This document shows positions 12,366 to 24,433 of a DNA stretch of 64,000 bases, piece by piece (within the stretch, counting starts at the first letter, position 1; every line of letters starts with the position of its first letter). This DNA is from Mytilus californianus (Eukaryota; Mollusca; Bivalvia; Mytilida; Mytilidae). The position numbers and the translations under genes are program-made. Below the pieces are notes generated by a model that was not told where the DNA came from, ran no database searches, and saw only the letters and a program-made list of their open reading frames with translations. Location: assembly GCF_021869535.1 (NCBI RefSeq), contig NW_026262593.1:53741318-53805317 (forward strand), given 5' to 3'.

Positions 12366-12777
12366 AGTCAACATTGCACTTTTACTCTGACTGCAGCATG
12401 CATTCGCAGGCGAGACAAGAGGTCCGACAAAATCCTTTACGAATTGTTCAAATGACTTTAAACGTCATTATTCTGTTAAACGTTGCTAATTTTTAACATT
12501 TCGAGATCAAACGCACTCTTGCGGACAAATACTCTTTAGAGTTTTGGCATTTCACTTTAGCGTGTTCCACTGAGTGACACAGGTAATCGCAATTGAGCGT
12601 TCAAACCACCGCACTTTAGCATAGATCATTGCACTTAGAAATGGTCATCAGGTTTAGCGTCCCAATCGCACTTACGAGTTCTAGATATGTATTTGTAAAA
12701 GGTTTCTTGTTATTTACAAATGACGTTTTGCACAAATTCGAAATGGCATCAAATGAATTGATGATTTTATGTTGTAG
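12366..12777. other. 5' flank or intron of the nSTAND-ankyrin gene
   Basis: No coding signal on the + strand. It ends in TTTTATGTTGTAG, a plausible 3' splice site for the exon that follows. The 76-codon minus frame here does not look like a gene. Confidence 0.4.
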
Positions 12778-15701
12778 CACAAAATAATGAGAAATTAGTT
12801 CAGTGGAAGAAGCATGATGCCGATTTTGTAGAAACAACAGCTTCAAAAGAAGTGTTAAAATGTGTCCAGGAAAAAAGTTGTGTAACTATTACTGCTAGTT
12901 CCGGGGTAGGAAAAACAGCAACGCTTCACCATGTGGGTTTGAAAATGGCAGAAGAAGGGTATGATGTACTACCAGTAACCAATCCAAAGGATATTGTTAG
13001 GTTTTATAATCCTAAAAAGAAAACATTGTTTGTTATTGATAACTTCTGTGGAACATATTATATAAACGAGTCTGATATTGACAGCTGGGAACTAACACTA
13101 GAGAACATTGAAGCACTGCTTCAGAATAAACTGACAAAAATTATTGTGGCCTGCCGATTACAAGTTTTCAAAGATAAAAAGTTTGATTCTTTATCAATTT
13201 TTAAAACTAATGTTTGTAACTTGTTATCAGAAGACATGTGCTTATCACAATTTGAAAAGAAAGCAATAGCAGAGGTATATCTTAAAACAAACGCTTCAGA
13301 TATTATTCAATATTGTGATTTGTTTGATTGTTTTCCCCTTTTGTGTAAATTATATCATGATAATCATGACCTCAATATCATGAATATGAAAGATTTCTTC
13401 CAGAATCCGTTTTCAGTATATGAAAAAGAGATGGAAAAACTAAGGAAGAATTCTTACATCAGATACTGTGCTTTGGCATTGTGTGTAATTTTCAATAATC
13501 AGTTGAACGAAGACGTATTGACAGACGAGACAAATGCAGAAACAAGTACAATCATAGAGAACACATGCGAAGCATGTAAAGTAGTTGCAGACACACCAAG
13601 GTCAACTTTTTTGACAGAACTTGATTCACTTAAACAAACATTCATTACGAAAGAAGAAGGTGTGTACAAAGCTGTCCATGATAAACTTTTTGACTTTTTA
13701 TCTTTTTATTTTGGAGAAAAGATGATCCAGTGTTTAATTAAAAATGCTCACTGTGAACTAATCAAGGAACGATTTTTGTTAGAAACTACAGAAGATATGG
13801 ACCAGTTCATCACTATTGTCCCATCGAAATATCATCAAATGTACATGCAGAGAATGGATAAGGACTGGTTAAATGGCAAAGTACGTACTGTGTTTTGTAA
13901 TTTAAATATGGACCAACCGAAATTCAGAGAAAGATACTTGTTACATTTGAAAACATTTGAAACATCAAAGCAGAAAATTTTAGCAGAAGTTTGTGACTGC
14001 TATAACAAAGGTACTGTACTAATGCAGAGCTGTTTTAAAGATGATATTCCATTTATTCAGTGGTGTTTGTATCATAGTGTTGATGTTAACATGTGTAGGT
14101 GTGATGGCATGAGTCCTTTATATGTATCATCAGAAAGAGGTCAAGCTGACGCAGTGAAGATGTTATTGGAAAAAAAGGCAGACGTTAATAAGTGTCCACA
14201 TTTGGGAAAAGCTCCTCTATCTATGAGTTGTCAAGAAGGTCATATAGATTATTATATCGCAAAGAAGTTACTGAACAAAAAACCAGACATTTACACGCTT
14301 AGTATTGGTGAACCGACTCCCTTGATGGTTGCCTGTCATAACAATCATCTAGATATAGTAAGATTATTACTACACAGTAAGGCAGACATAAATAAGTGTT
14401 CAGATGATAACACATCTCCCCTATTTGTTGCTTGTCAGATGAATCACATACATGTTGTACAGCTGTTACTTGATAACAAGGCTGACACTAATAAGTGTAG
14501 ATACAATGAAATATCTCCCTTGATTATGGCCTGTAAAAAGAATCATTTAGATATAGTAAAGCTGTTACTGTCCAACAAGGTAGATATTGAAAAGTGCACA
14601 ACAGATGGAGTATCTCCCCTGGCGATTGCTTGTCTGTATAATCATGTTGAAATGGTAAAGTTGTTACTTGACAACGCTGCAGATATTAATAAATGTGGAA
14701 ATGATGGAGTATCTCCCCTGTTGATAGCTTGTCAGATGGATCATGTTGATATAGTAAAGTTGTTATTGAGCAAAAACGCAGCCATTGATAAGAGTTGTCA
14801 TACAGGAATATCTCCCTTGTATACGGCTTGTGAGGAGAATTATGTAGATATAGTAAAGCTGTTACTTGACAACAAGGCAGATGTAAATAGATATGCAAAT
14901 GATGGAACTTCTCCCTTGTTCATTGCTTGTAAGAAAAATCATAAAGCTGTGGTAAAGCTGTTACTGGACTACAATGCAGACATTAACAAGTGTAAGGTTA
15001 ATGGAGCATCTCCTCTGCTGATGGCTTGTCAGATGAATCATGTCGATATAGTAGAACAGCTATTACTGTACAATGCAGACGTAAATAAGTGTAATAATGA
15101 CGGTACGTATCCCCTCTTGGTTGCTTGTGAAATGGGTCATATAGATATAGTAAAGCTGTTACTGAAGAACAAGGCAGACATAAAAAAGTGTGTTCACGAT
15201 GGAAGATCTCTCCTGTTTATGGCGTGTCAGGAGAATCATTTAGATATAGTGAAGCTGTTACTGGATAACAATGCAGACATAAATCATTGTTTGAATGATG
15301 GAACATCTCTCCTGTTAATGTGTTGTGATATGAATCGTATAGATATAGTAAAACTGTTACTCGACAAGAATGCAGACGTTAATAAGTGTAAAGGTGATGG
15401 AACATCTCCCCTGTATATGGCTTGTTATTTGAATCATGTAGATATAGTAAAGCTGTTACTCGACAAGAATGCAGACGTTGATAAGTGTAAATGTGATGGA
15501 GCATCTCCCCTGATTACTGCTTGTATTTTAAATCATGTAGATATAGTAAAGCTGTTACTGGATAACAATGCAGACATCAACAAGTGTACAGATGACGGAA
15601 TGACTCCCCTGGATTTTGCTTCGACTTTCAATAATGTAGCTACAGTAAATTTGTTACGTTTTCGGGGGGGCACTTCGTATATACAAGGTGATAGGACGTG
15701 A
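12778..15701 (+). CDS. nSTAND3-type NTPase with 16 ankyrin repeats (3' end altered)
   Basis: Cytosolic sensor-like protein, inferred from architecture. A P-loop NTPase domain opens with Walker A ASSGVGKT (about 15 residues after the GTG at 12852) and Walker B TLFVIDNF, followed by a helical middle region, then 16 ankyrin repeats of 33 residues from about residue 400 to the end. This matches the novel-STAND (nSTAND3) NTPases expanded in bivalves, usually preceded by another exon. The frame stays open upstream of the GTG and includes WKKHDADFVETTAS, so I start the exon at the likely acceptor TTGTAG/CA (12777/12778); the true ATG is probably in an upstream exon not found here. The last ankyrin repeat breaks after TVNLL, and the final ~14 residues come from an inserted repeat (family R3). 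The normal C-terminus is therefore lost. Ligand and partners cannot be inferred. Confidence 0.85.
14098..15660 (+). repeat. 99 bp tandem repeat encoding the ankyrin array
   Basis: Sixteen 33-codon units, with consensus DNA blocks such as GATATAGTAAAGCTGTTACT nearly unchanged in most units. Several neighbouring units (14, 15) are almost identical in DNA, suggesting recent unit duplication or gene conversion. Confidence 0.85.
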
Positions 15702-16084
15702 CGCTGGAATAGGTCACTTTTTCCAGCTTGAAAATATGGGAATAGGTTGGGAAAACTATCAGAAATATATGATAAGGTCGATAAAGACCCAATAACTTGT
15801 ATATGAAAAGTCCTGTCATATTTTTACAGCCGAAAGTCCCGCCGTAAGAAAACATAATACGCAGAGTCTTAGTCTTAAATATTCCACTTTTCCAACACAA
15901 CCCACGAAACCCAACTAACATGGAAAAAGGTTACAATTTTACCTACGCAATATATGAAAAGGTATACATTTTTGAGATCTAAATTATATGAAAAGGGTGG
16001 GGTAACAGAACCCCAGCAACACCCCCTATCAATTAAGTATTGAAATGTCCCTCCCTTACCCCCCCCCCCCCCCCCCCCCGTCCC
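15664..16084 (+). repeat. Interspersed repeat family R3, copy 1, ending in a poly-C run
   Basis: Matches 30838-31105: both carry ATACAAGGTGATAGGACGT, AATAGGTCAC, TTTCCAGCTTGA and GGTAACAGAACCCCAGC followed by a CACCCCCTAT block. It interrupts the last ankyrin repeat. A run of 22 C at about 16058-16079 follows. Confidence 0.8.
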
Positions 16085-17984
16085 CGAGGTTACGTTACAG
16101 CTTTTCTCGTAGGTAATAGAGAAATATTTCAAATACTATATGCCAAGAAGATTCCACTTCAGATAATCTCGTAACTCACACACAAAAAAATAGCCAGGAA
16201 GCTAGGGTATAATGATAGTGTTGCTTCAGTGGATGAACTTTCGAGACATTATTAGTGTTTGTAATTTATGCAGAGTATAAGTGATGTTTATACAGGAGGA
16301 AATGTTTCTTCCATGAGATGGGGAGTCAATTCCATTAAAAGGTTAAGGTCGTGACTAACTTGGTCTATCTGATCATCAAGGATCAGATTACATTCACAGC
16401 CTGACGGATTCTCAGTTTTGTTTTGACTGGTGAATAAAAAGGATATCTACTCTTTAAGAATAAGTTTTCAATTTACAATTTTGCTTATTTGCATTTTTGT
16501 TCTGCAGTGAAACTTTGCGATTTGAAATTGGGATAATATTACTATATTTATATACTCCCGTCTAGGACATTAAAGGGATTCCGTTCACGATTTGCAATTC
16601 CAAAGTGTAATTACTACATTCGTTACTAGAACTATTGTTGACAAGCTTTCAACGTTCATCGTGCAATTCATTATTTCGCACATAAGTTGATCGTTATACA
16701 GTAAAAGGGGGTATATTTCGTCTTATTCCAAACACTTCTAGATACTTTAATTGGATTAATGTATCCCGAATTATGTGAACTTGAATAAGTTTATCTAATA
16801 TTTTTGTGATTTTACTGCGATAACAACTACATTAAATATCATGGCTCTGCAACAAGACGTAACACTGCCGTATCAGAAACCGACAACATCCAAATAACAA
16901 CGAAGAAAATGCAATACGCAGCTCGTAATGGGATATAGACAATTCAGGAAATTGGACGAGATTCCGGGAAAAGTTGCAGAAGTTTAACTGTATTTGGACG
17001 ACAAAGAACGCTTGAGCACTTATTAAATTCGAGATTGTGCAACTGTCGATAGCCATACTTGGCAACAGGAAGAGTTACTTCAAGATGCGCTCACATTTGA
17101 AAGAAGTTCCGCAACTTCAGCGCGCATGGATACTGTGAATAGAAACGACGCAAGTGCGGACTTCAATGTACACAATATGGCTACTTAATGCTTCCAGCAT
17201 CTCAAACTACAGTACTCTTCAATTAGGCTGTATATATGTGGAATAAGGTATAGATTCTAGTAACAATTTGGAGAGATTGTCCTTGGTTTTTTTTTAAACT
17301 CTATTGAAAGTTTAGGAAAACCAATCATCAAAGATCGTTCGCCCATAACTTTTGATAATCTTCAACGTGTATGTATCAAGCTTAAAGTATGAATTTTTTT
17401 TCTCCTTTTGATGATCATATGTTTTTTCGGTAACTGCTTTTACAGTAATTTTTTATTGTTTTTTTTGTTTGTTTCTTGCAACAAATTAAGTATATCTGAT
17501 GTTTGTTTTATTCTGATTATCTTATTTTACAATTAAAGGACACTAAGACATTTGTGCATGTACATACCTGTAGATTTAATATGTGTATTGAAGATATCTT
17601 GTATTTGCTTGTTTTTATTTTAGAACTGATTCATAGATTAAATGTATGTTTTATTTTTTTCTGTATTTCATTATTAGTGAATTTTTGAAGGTCCCCATGA
17701 TGTTACATACAAGTAAATAGTTTCATCACTCTACCATTACTATCCTGATTTAATTTATTGGGGGTCACTCAGTTGTTCCACATTCGAACTTTTGACCATA
17801 ACGAAATTTCACAACTGGTTAGTTTCTCTTTTTATAGCCTAAGTAATTTGTAACAATTTTCATCTCTCCACCATCAATTTCGTAGCACCCTTCTAGCGTT
17901 ATCACCTTTTTGGAAACCTCTGCGTTCCAGTTGATTGGCGGTGGTCCATGTTTACGTGGCTTGGCCCAGAGGGACATTCAGACT
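16085..17984. other. Gene-poor stretch with one decayed coding-like patch
   Basis: Mostly AT-rich with nothing recognised. At 16841-17188 (+) a frame starting ATGGCTCTGCAACAAGAC has higher GC and coding-like composition but three in-frame stops. It may be a decayed gene or retroelement fragment. I cannot name it. Confidence 0.25.
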
Positions 17985-18140
17985 AATAGATCGAAAATAA
18001 ACTGACAACGCCATGGCTAAAAAGAAAAAGATAAACAGACAAATAATACTACACAAGACACAACATAGAAATCTAAAGACTAAGCAACACGAACCCCACC
18101 AAAAGATGGGGTGATCTCAGGTGCTCCGGAAGGGTTAGCA
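17985..18140. repeat. Dispersed repeat R4, likely Penelope-like 3' tail
   Basis: The blocks AATAGATCGAAAATAAACTG, CAACACGAACCCCACCAAAA and GTGCTCCGGAAGGGTTAGC are shared with 20400-20575. Here the repeat directly follows the 3' end of a minus-strand reverse transcriptase, so R4 is probably that element's tail. Confidence 0.65.
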
Positions 18141-18174
18141 GATCCTGCTCCACATGTGGCACCCGTAGTGTTGC

Positions 18175-19172
18175 TCATGTTATTACAAACCTGGAAAATA
18201 GTCTAATTCGGTAGGTCACATTAGTGAAAAGGGAACAAGATTGAAGATACGACACAAGGAACATATCCGATATCATCTGTGAAACAGATAATCCATAACG
18301 GTCAACCAACTCGTGATGTCGTCCGTAAAATTTACGAAGGGATGATTTCAACTTCACCATTTGGAACTCTTGGTTTAATAGCTTCCTTGTGAGCAGCAAC
18401 CCTCTATCAAGGAAATCATGATAGAAAATATAAGCCCCGGGAATATCTTATCAATTGGGAGATATATACTCCGTATGCAGGCGCTGCTTGAATGTGCTAC
18501 ATAAAAATGGAAAGTTCACAATTGGGAAGCTGGAATCATCTCTTTTGTCGTAAAGTATTGTTTTCAACCGACCCTCATTGTCAATTTCAAGATGTAAGTC
18601 AAGACATGAGGCAGACTTGGCTATATCTGTTGTATCCTTTATCTCTTGTTCGATGGGATAGATGCGTTCAACATAGTCACCAAATTTTAAATTATTTAGT
18701 GACAGAACATCCTCTATAAAGCGAAAAGTAAAGTTAAAGGATATTGCTAACTTCTTTTGTTTCTTCCTAAGAAGTTTATGTATGAAGTCAGCCTTATGAG
18801 AATAAAGGAACAAGTCGACAAGAAGACGGGCACAATTGGTTCCCATGGAAATGCCGATAGTTTGTTGAAAAACACGTCCACCAAACGTAAAAAATATGTT
18901 GTCAATCAAGAAATCAAGCATCTTCATGATGTCAGTTTCAGAGAATTTTTTGTTTGAATCAGAGTGATTATTTACAAAGTAGGATTTATCCCTCCTTAGG
19001 GCAAGATACTTGTATCTACGTTGGCCATTCTTTTTTTATGAAACAAAGCAATACTAACTCTGTTATTAAATGTTTTAATACTATTGCTAGATGAAAGAGT
19101 CTGAGATTGTATGTACTCCAAAAGATCTTTGGAATTTTTTAGTATCCACATCTGGTTCATAATAGCTGGCCG
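18175..19172 (-). pseudogene. Penelope-like reverse transcriptase, decayed copy
   Basis: A minus-strand reverse transcriptase in at least three frames. The N-terminal part has NQMWILKNSKDLLEYIQS near 19150. The core (18927-18451) has motif B as IGISMGTNCA and motif C as FIEDVLSL. The thumb part (18399-18175) has LTRKLLNQEF and KLKSSLRKFYGRHHELVDRY. The motif A segment (first catalytic Asp) is missing: the frame jumps from the N-terminal part to the motif B region. The usual YxDD box reads FIED, so a catalytic Asp is changed. It cannot be an active polymerase. The upstream side is interrupted by another repeat (19173-19300), and dispersed repeat R4 follows the 3' end. No endonuclease domain was found for this copy. 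Confidence 0.8.
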
Positions 19173-19300
19173 CCACGCAATAGCCCAGAGTGTTATGAGT
19201 GGCGTTAAATACACACAAAAAAAATCCCAATCAATCACAGTTATTGCCATTGAAGGGGTAATATTGCAATTTAGGGTGAAAGGCAAACAATGATTTACAC
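19173..19300. repeat. Probable repeat insertion in the reverse transcriptase
   Basis: Minus-strand coding similarity stops at about 19172. The adjoining sequence (CTGTGATTGATTGGGATTTT and GTGTATTTAACGCCACTC on the minus strand) does not fit the protein. The boundaries are approximate. Confidence 0.4.
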
Positions 19301-20399
19301 AATCATATTTACAATTAAGTGACAGGGCCGAAATTGTCAATTTACTCCTTCTCAGAGATTAAAGATATTTTCTTCTGACGTTATAGTCTCGTTGAAATCT
19401 CGTTCTGGAATTATTTCCAAAGCGTGATACAAGTGGAAAATATCAATGAATTTATAAAAAATATTATAATCAAACTGAACTCTGTGAAAAAATTGTGTAT
19501 TTACAAGAAGTAGTTTTTGAGTAATAAAATTTTCAAATTTTCAAAAATGTTAAGAAAATGGATGAGGGTACAAGAAATAATTAATCAGGAACATGTACGT
19601 ATACATCCCATATCAATGTTTTCTTTTCAAATTTCTTAGATATTTATTTTCTCAATCGTTTATAACAAAGAAGTTGAAATAATATGCTTTTTGTTCTAAA
19701 CAAAGGAGAAAAATCAAAAATTTAGAAAATTGACAGGAAGGTAAATTTAACTCGAAACTTTTAATATTAACACTCACCTATATTTTTTTAAGCTAAATTT
19801 ATTCAGATTGGTCCACTTCATCTTTATTGAAAGTATGAGGATAGTTTAATTGTGAAACTGTGATTTTTTTCATCGTAATAGCCCAAAAATGGGTAAAAAA
19901 TTGATGAAAAATGGGAAAATTATCAGAATTGGGTACTTTCAAATGGCCGTAGCTAAAAAAGAAGTGCTCCACCATTTGATGTTTTCTTCACCTACTATTT
20001 TTTACAGTCATATAAACACAAAAATCCGATTAAGAAAACAAGTTTAATTCTAGAAATTTTTAACTCCTCAAAGGTGTACACCTTCAAAAACGATTTTTAG
20101 CAAATTTCAAGATTTCCTACTGATTCTATAATAAATAAAAAGATTCATCAAGGAACAAATTTGTTCAGCAAAATAAGTTTTACTTACGAAAATCGGAAAC
20201 GTACAGAATGAATTGAAGATAGATATATCTATCGGGATTGCTTTTCTGACCATGTGTTTATCCGTATGCAAGCGGCTCACGTATTTATGCTTATATTTTT
20301 CATAATCCGGTACATGATATTTGTGTTGTTTCATAAAGAACAATACTAAATAAAAAAAAGTATCACAAGTATAATATTTCGACCCATCTATTTGAAAGA
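19301..20399. other. AT-rich stretch, nothing recognised
   Basis: No gene or repeat unit supported. A segment at 20225-20272 is an inverted copy of 20573-20620 (core GTCAGAAAAGCAATCCCGAT). Confidence 0.5.
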
Positions 20400-20575
20400 G
20401 AGGCGAAAGATACCAGAGGGACAGTCAAACTCATAGATCGAAAATAAACTGACAACGCAAAAAGACAAGCAGACAAATAATAGTACACAAAACACAACAT
20501 AGAAAACTACAGACTAAGCAACACGAACCCCACCAAAAACTGGGGATGATCTCGTGTGCTCCGGAAGGTTAAGCT
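20400..20575. repeat. Dispersed repeat R4, solo copy
   Basis: The same blocks as 17985-18140, plus an upstream AGATACCAGAGGGACAGTCA block. It ends abruptly at CGGAAGGTTAAGC and is not attached to a reverse transcriptase. Confidence 0.7.
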
Positions 20576-20627
20576 TGTATACGGATAAACACATGGTCAG
20601 AAAAGCAATCCCGATAGAAATAGATTA

Positions 20628-20757
20628 TAACATGGCAATTTTCATATCAGACCCCTTATCAGCCCTAGGTCATAATATCAGCCCGACAGCCGACAGGCTC
20701 GAGGGATGATTTTGACCATGGGCTGATAAGGGGTCTGATATGAAAAATGACATGTTA
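20628..20757. repeat. Long hairpin A (130 bp)
   Basis: Arms of about 40 bp (TTTTCATATCAGACCCCTTA and its complement at 20722-20745) with a weaker inner stem and a GC-rich apex (AGCC/GGCT). Confidence 0.85.
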
Positions 20758-20919
20758 TGTTCTTTTTATCATATATTTCAGCAGAAGACATACAGACAAA
20801 AACTATTTTTAAAACTTTGAAAAAATGCATTTGTTGTAATATTTGTTTTACATTTTTTAATAATATATTTTCTTGATTCCTAATATTTTTTTCATCCAAC
20901 TTTGTTATGTATTACACAA

Positions 20920-21848
20920 AATACGTACCATTGAGGTGTATTTTCCGTAATTTGCCGAATGACGTCGAATTGTCATGCGATAACGTTACAGAAAAACATG
21001 CGCTTATAACCGGAAGCAGTTGATATAAAACGGAAGCAGTTGATATAAACCGTAAGCAGTTGATAACAAAAGTCATATCACACGGCTAAAGCAATTCTTC
21101 AAATTTAATGAATAAATATATGTACAAATTAGTTTTATCATGGGGTACAATTATACCATTATTTTCTATAAGTATATGATAAATATATTTCTCTAATTCT
21201 TCGTCAATTTATCCCTTTCTGCACCCATTGTATAAAAAAATTTAATCAACGTGTGGTTCGTTTGATCTCAGTTCTTCATTGGTTAAAATCCGATTATGAC
21301 GTCGAATTTTCTTGCTTTCCTCTGAATTTCCTATTGTGACGGCATGAAAAAAGGCGACCATGCCTGATGACGTCACATAGAAAGAACACATCTTTTTGCA
21401 GATCATTCGAAAAGAATGAATACATTTGCCTGCGTATTGTTTGAAAATCATTAGAGAAACAGATTCCACAACCAAATCTCGTGTAATACGATATTTATCC
21501 ACTCTCGACAGTTAAATTTTAAATATTTAAAACGCTCGGCGAGCCTCGCGTTTTAAATTTGAAAATTTAACTGTCTCGAGTGCATAAATATCGTATCACA
21601 CTCGATCCAGTGGTAGAATCTATATTTATCATATACTTATAGCAAATAACATATAATTTTTACAGTATGATAACAGCATTGAATTTACGCGAATTCCATA
21701 TTTTTCCGAAATGGTGTTTAGCGGGCTGATATGAAAAATTTATCACATGCTTCGATTATTATCACATGCCTTTCCGTAACGTTATCGCATGGCATTCAGG
21801 CGATACTCGGCAAATTCCGGAAAATACACCTCAATGGTACGTTTATGA
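20920..21848. repeat. Large imperfect palindrome (~930 bp)
   Basis: The outer arms 20925-20995 and 21770-21845 are inverted copies (CCATTGAGGTGTATTTTCCG). A second pair, 21145-21190 and 21615-21655, carries TATAAGTATATGATAAATAT and its complement. A strong hairpin lies between 21480 and 21603. The 86-codon minus frame at 21242-21502 is not recognised and I do not call it a gene. Confidence 0.7.
21480..21603. repeat. Long hairpin B (124 bp)
   Basis: Arms of about 60 bp around a GC-rich apex (CTCGGCGAG). The left arm contains TACGATATTTATCCACTCTC; the right arm has the complement with a few mismatches. Confidence 0.9.
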
Positions 21849-22459
21849 AAAAAAACATTACAATTAAAGTAGAGTACAAAACGATAATTACTATACAGGA
21901 TAATATATTATGTAAAATAAAAAAAAAATAATACAAAATGTTCAAATAAATGCATTTAAAAGTTTCCAGCATAATTTAGAAAGTTACTTTACAAATGTTT
22001 TTACAGTGTTCATTATGTTTTGTTGATTTTTTTTATCGTCATTATAACATCTTTTGAAGTAAAGAAAATTTAGAAATACATTTTAAAAAAAAAATTGTGT
22101 TTTTCTTTAATTTTGTACATGTTAAGATTGACTTACTCGGCAATCATAGGAAAATTTAAAATGAATACTCGTTTAATTCTATCTCCCATAAAACATCGAA
22201 TATTTTGAGGTTCATTTGTCGCTGCCGATAAGATTTGAGACAGAATAGTCAAATAGCGCACTTCCCGTCTTTGATGAATTTTAGGGGTCATTTTTTTTCT
22301 TAGAGAATCTTGCATTGTAGATAAATGTCGTACACGGATAAATGATGGAGAACAGACATTTAAATCTATGCTTTGCTCGACTTAGTATAGAAACTTCGTC
22401 TGAAATTTAAAGCCGCAATGTTAGGTCTGAAATTTTTAAGAAGCTAAACAATTTTTGTC
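21849..22459. other. AT-rich stretch, nothing recognised
   Basis: No supported gene, RNA or repeat. Confidence 0.5.
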
Positions 22460-22545
22460 TTCCCTTGTGTAGCAGGGTTTGAACCAAGGCATCTGAGACA
22501 TCTAGTGTCTGTACTGTAGGCTCCTTAGCTAACTAGACTTTAACT
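22460..22545 (-). other. tRNA-like segment
   Basis: On the minus strand, TTAGCTAAGGAG resembles an A box (22542-22530) and GGTTCAAACCC a B box (22485-22475). Arm pairing is poor, so this is a pseudo-tRNA or SINE head at best. Confidence 0.35.
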
Positions 22546-23021
22546 TTTGATAGCCGAATAAAAGCCTTCAATCGATTTCATCTACAGTTGTAACCCAGTA
22601 CATGTATTTACCCTTAAATATCTTGGTTTTTGACATCTCATTTAAGCATACTCATCGTGTGCATTTATTTATAGACATGATTTTTATTAGATTTTATCGT
22701 TGGGCTGCTGTCTTATTAACAATGTACCTCCAAAATCATGTTACACTTATGTTAATTGAGATTTATTTAAATAAGTCAACGTACTCGATTTTTTTAAATA
22801 TTTGTTTTATTAAGATATTTTATTTCACCCTTTGTTATCTTTAAACGTTTAATTATAAGTGTTCAACCCTACCCTAGCATATGATTGTGATTTAATTACA
22901 ATATATATCGTAGCTACAAAAAAAAAGGCAACACACGGGAGCAAATTAAAATTTTAACAGCTTTTTGTTTTGTTTTATCATTCTTGTACGTTTATAGAAT
23001 ACGGAACTGCTATCAATGATT
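22546..23021. other. AT-rich stretch, nothing recognised
   Basis: No supported gene, RNA or repeat. Confidence 0.5.
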
Positions 23022-23215
23022 CTTACGAAAGCCCAGAAGGGTCATGCGAGATCCGATATTCGAAATTCGAGATTCAATATCTGAAGTTCGAAATTCGAAA
23101 TTCGAAATTCGAGATTCGATATTCGAAATTCTATATCCAGCGTCACCAATCAGAAGAATGCTTCTAACTTGGGAATTATTTTAGACCAATGAAATATGTT
23201 TTTACATAAATGATA
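23022..23215 (+). repeat. TTCGAAAT-array repeat R5, copy 1
   Basis: CTTACGAAAGCCCAGAAGG, then a ~100 bp array of degenerate ~8 bp ATTCGAAA/ATTCGAGA units, then ATATCCAGCGTCACCAATCA and GACCAATGAAAT. The reverse complement of 42455-42655 matches along the whole length, at about 80 percent by eye. Confidence 0.8.
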
Positions 23216-23268
23216 TTAAAATTAGCGGGTTTATAAATACACGTGTGCTTTTAACTGCATAGTGTAAT

Positions 23269-23323
23269 CTTCTTCTTCTTCTTCTTCTTCTTCTTCTTCT
23301 TCTTCTTCTTCTTCTTCTTCTTC
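23269..23323 (+). repeat. (CTT)n microsatellite
   Basis: About 18 uninterrupted CTT triplets. Confidence 0.95.
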
Positions 23324-24430
23324 AATTTTACCCCTTTAACAATTTTATTGCGATAATAAAAAGATTTAGAGTATATTGACACCCGCAGAGGATCCTTTCT
23401 CCACGGGCAATCAGTATACTGACAGTTTTCAGTAAACATATAAATTAATAAGAAAGAAATAAAAGAAAGGGAATTGTAGCAAGTCTAGGGTATACGTACC
23501 TTTTTACAGGTATTTTTAATAAACCATTATCGAACATATTTCACCATTTTACATATAATACACCAGTATGTCATGTATTATCGAAAGAATGCGAGAAATG
23601 CGTTTTAATCTAATTTCTAGTTCATGTAGAATAGAGAATGGAAACGGGGAATGTATCAGAGAGGCAACAATCCGACTACAGAGCAGAACAACCCAAAAAT
23701 TCATATAAATATTATTTAATATTACCAGTGGGTTTATGATTATACTGAATGATCATAGAATAATTATAATAACATTGTATTCTTTGGAGGCAGTCGGTTT
23801 TTACTATCTTAAGTCTTCAAAGTACCTACGTACTGTACTACTGTCCACTCGATCTTGCCTGGATTATTACCAGTACTTCAAGTACTGATGTTTATTAAAA
23901 TCCGATAGTTCACATTATAATAGTGATTCGTGATATTAAAACCTATGAGTTTAATTAGGTATTTGAAATCCCTTACTGCTTACAGATCGAAATAACAAGT
24001 GAAGGAAATGTGTCCTGAAAATTATAAAATTTTTATTTTTTGGAGTTAACTCCCCTTTTGGTAATTTTTTGTGCATTCTTTTGATTTATAAATCCTATGA
24101 CCAAGAAGAAACCGACGCTGTATCTGTTAGTGGTTCCAAACATGCAATAAAATCATTGGGTTATTTTCCACTGAGAATCGTCCCCTGTCTGGATAATAAC
24201 TGTATTTACTTTGTTTAAATCGAAGTTTTCAATGATAACACAGTCTAAAGTGAGATTAATTAACTCTTTTAATGACTTAAAACGTACAATCATGCAAATT
24301 GTCCTGTAATATGCAAACTTTTGTTAGTCATTATATGTTTAATTTTTTGTCCCACTTTCATGCAAAATCTGATAATAACCGACCTTAATCGATCTTTATT
24401 TTCTTCAAAGTTAATTTTTTCCCTTTTCAG
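23324..24430. other. Gene-poor flank of the integrase gene
   Basis: AT-rich. A ~90 bp repeat fragment at 23632-23720 (GAGAGGCAACAATCCGACTA) resembles the head of the insertion at 57121. The segment ends in TTTTTTCCCTTTTCAG, a strong 3' splice site directly before the integrase ATG, implying a 5' non-coding exon upstream that I could not find. Confidence 0.45.
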
Positions 24431-24433
24431 ACA

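Noticed and set aside
16058..16079. Poly-C run as a functional element (also 42185-42206 and 50431-50440)
   Set aside because: Simple homopolymers, often length-variable or assembly artefacts.
23022..23215. TTCGAA array as a regulatory element (heat-shock-like sites)
   Set aside because: The array is a degenerate repeat shared with a second copy; the similarity to a binding site is incidental.
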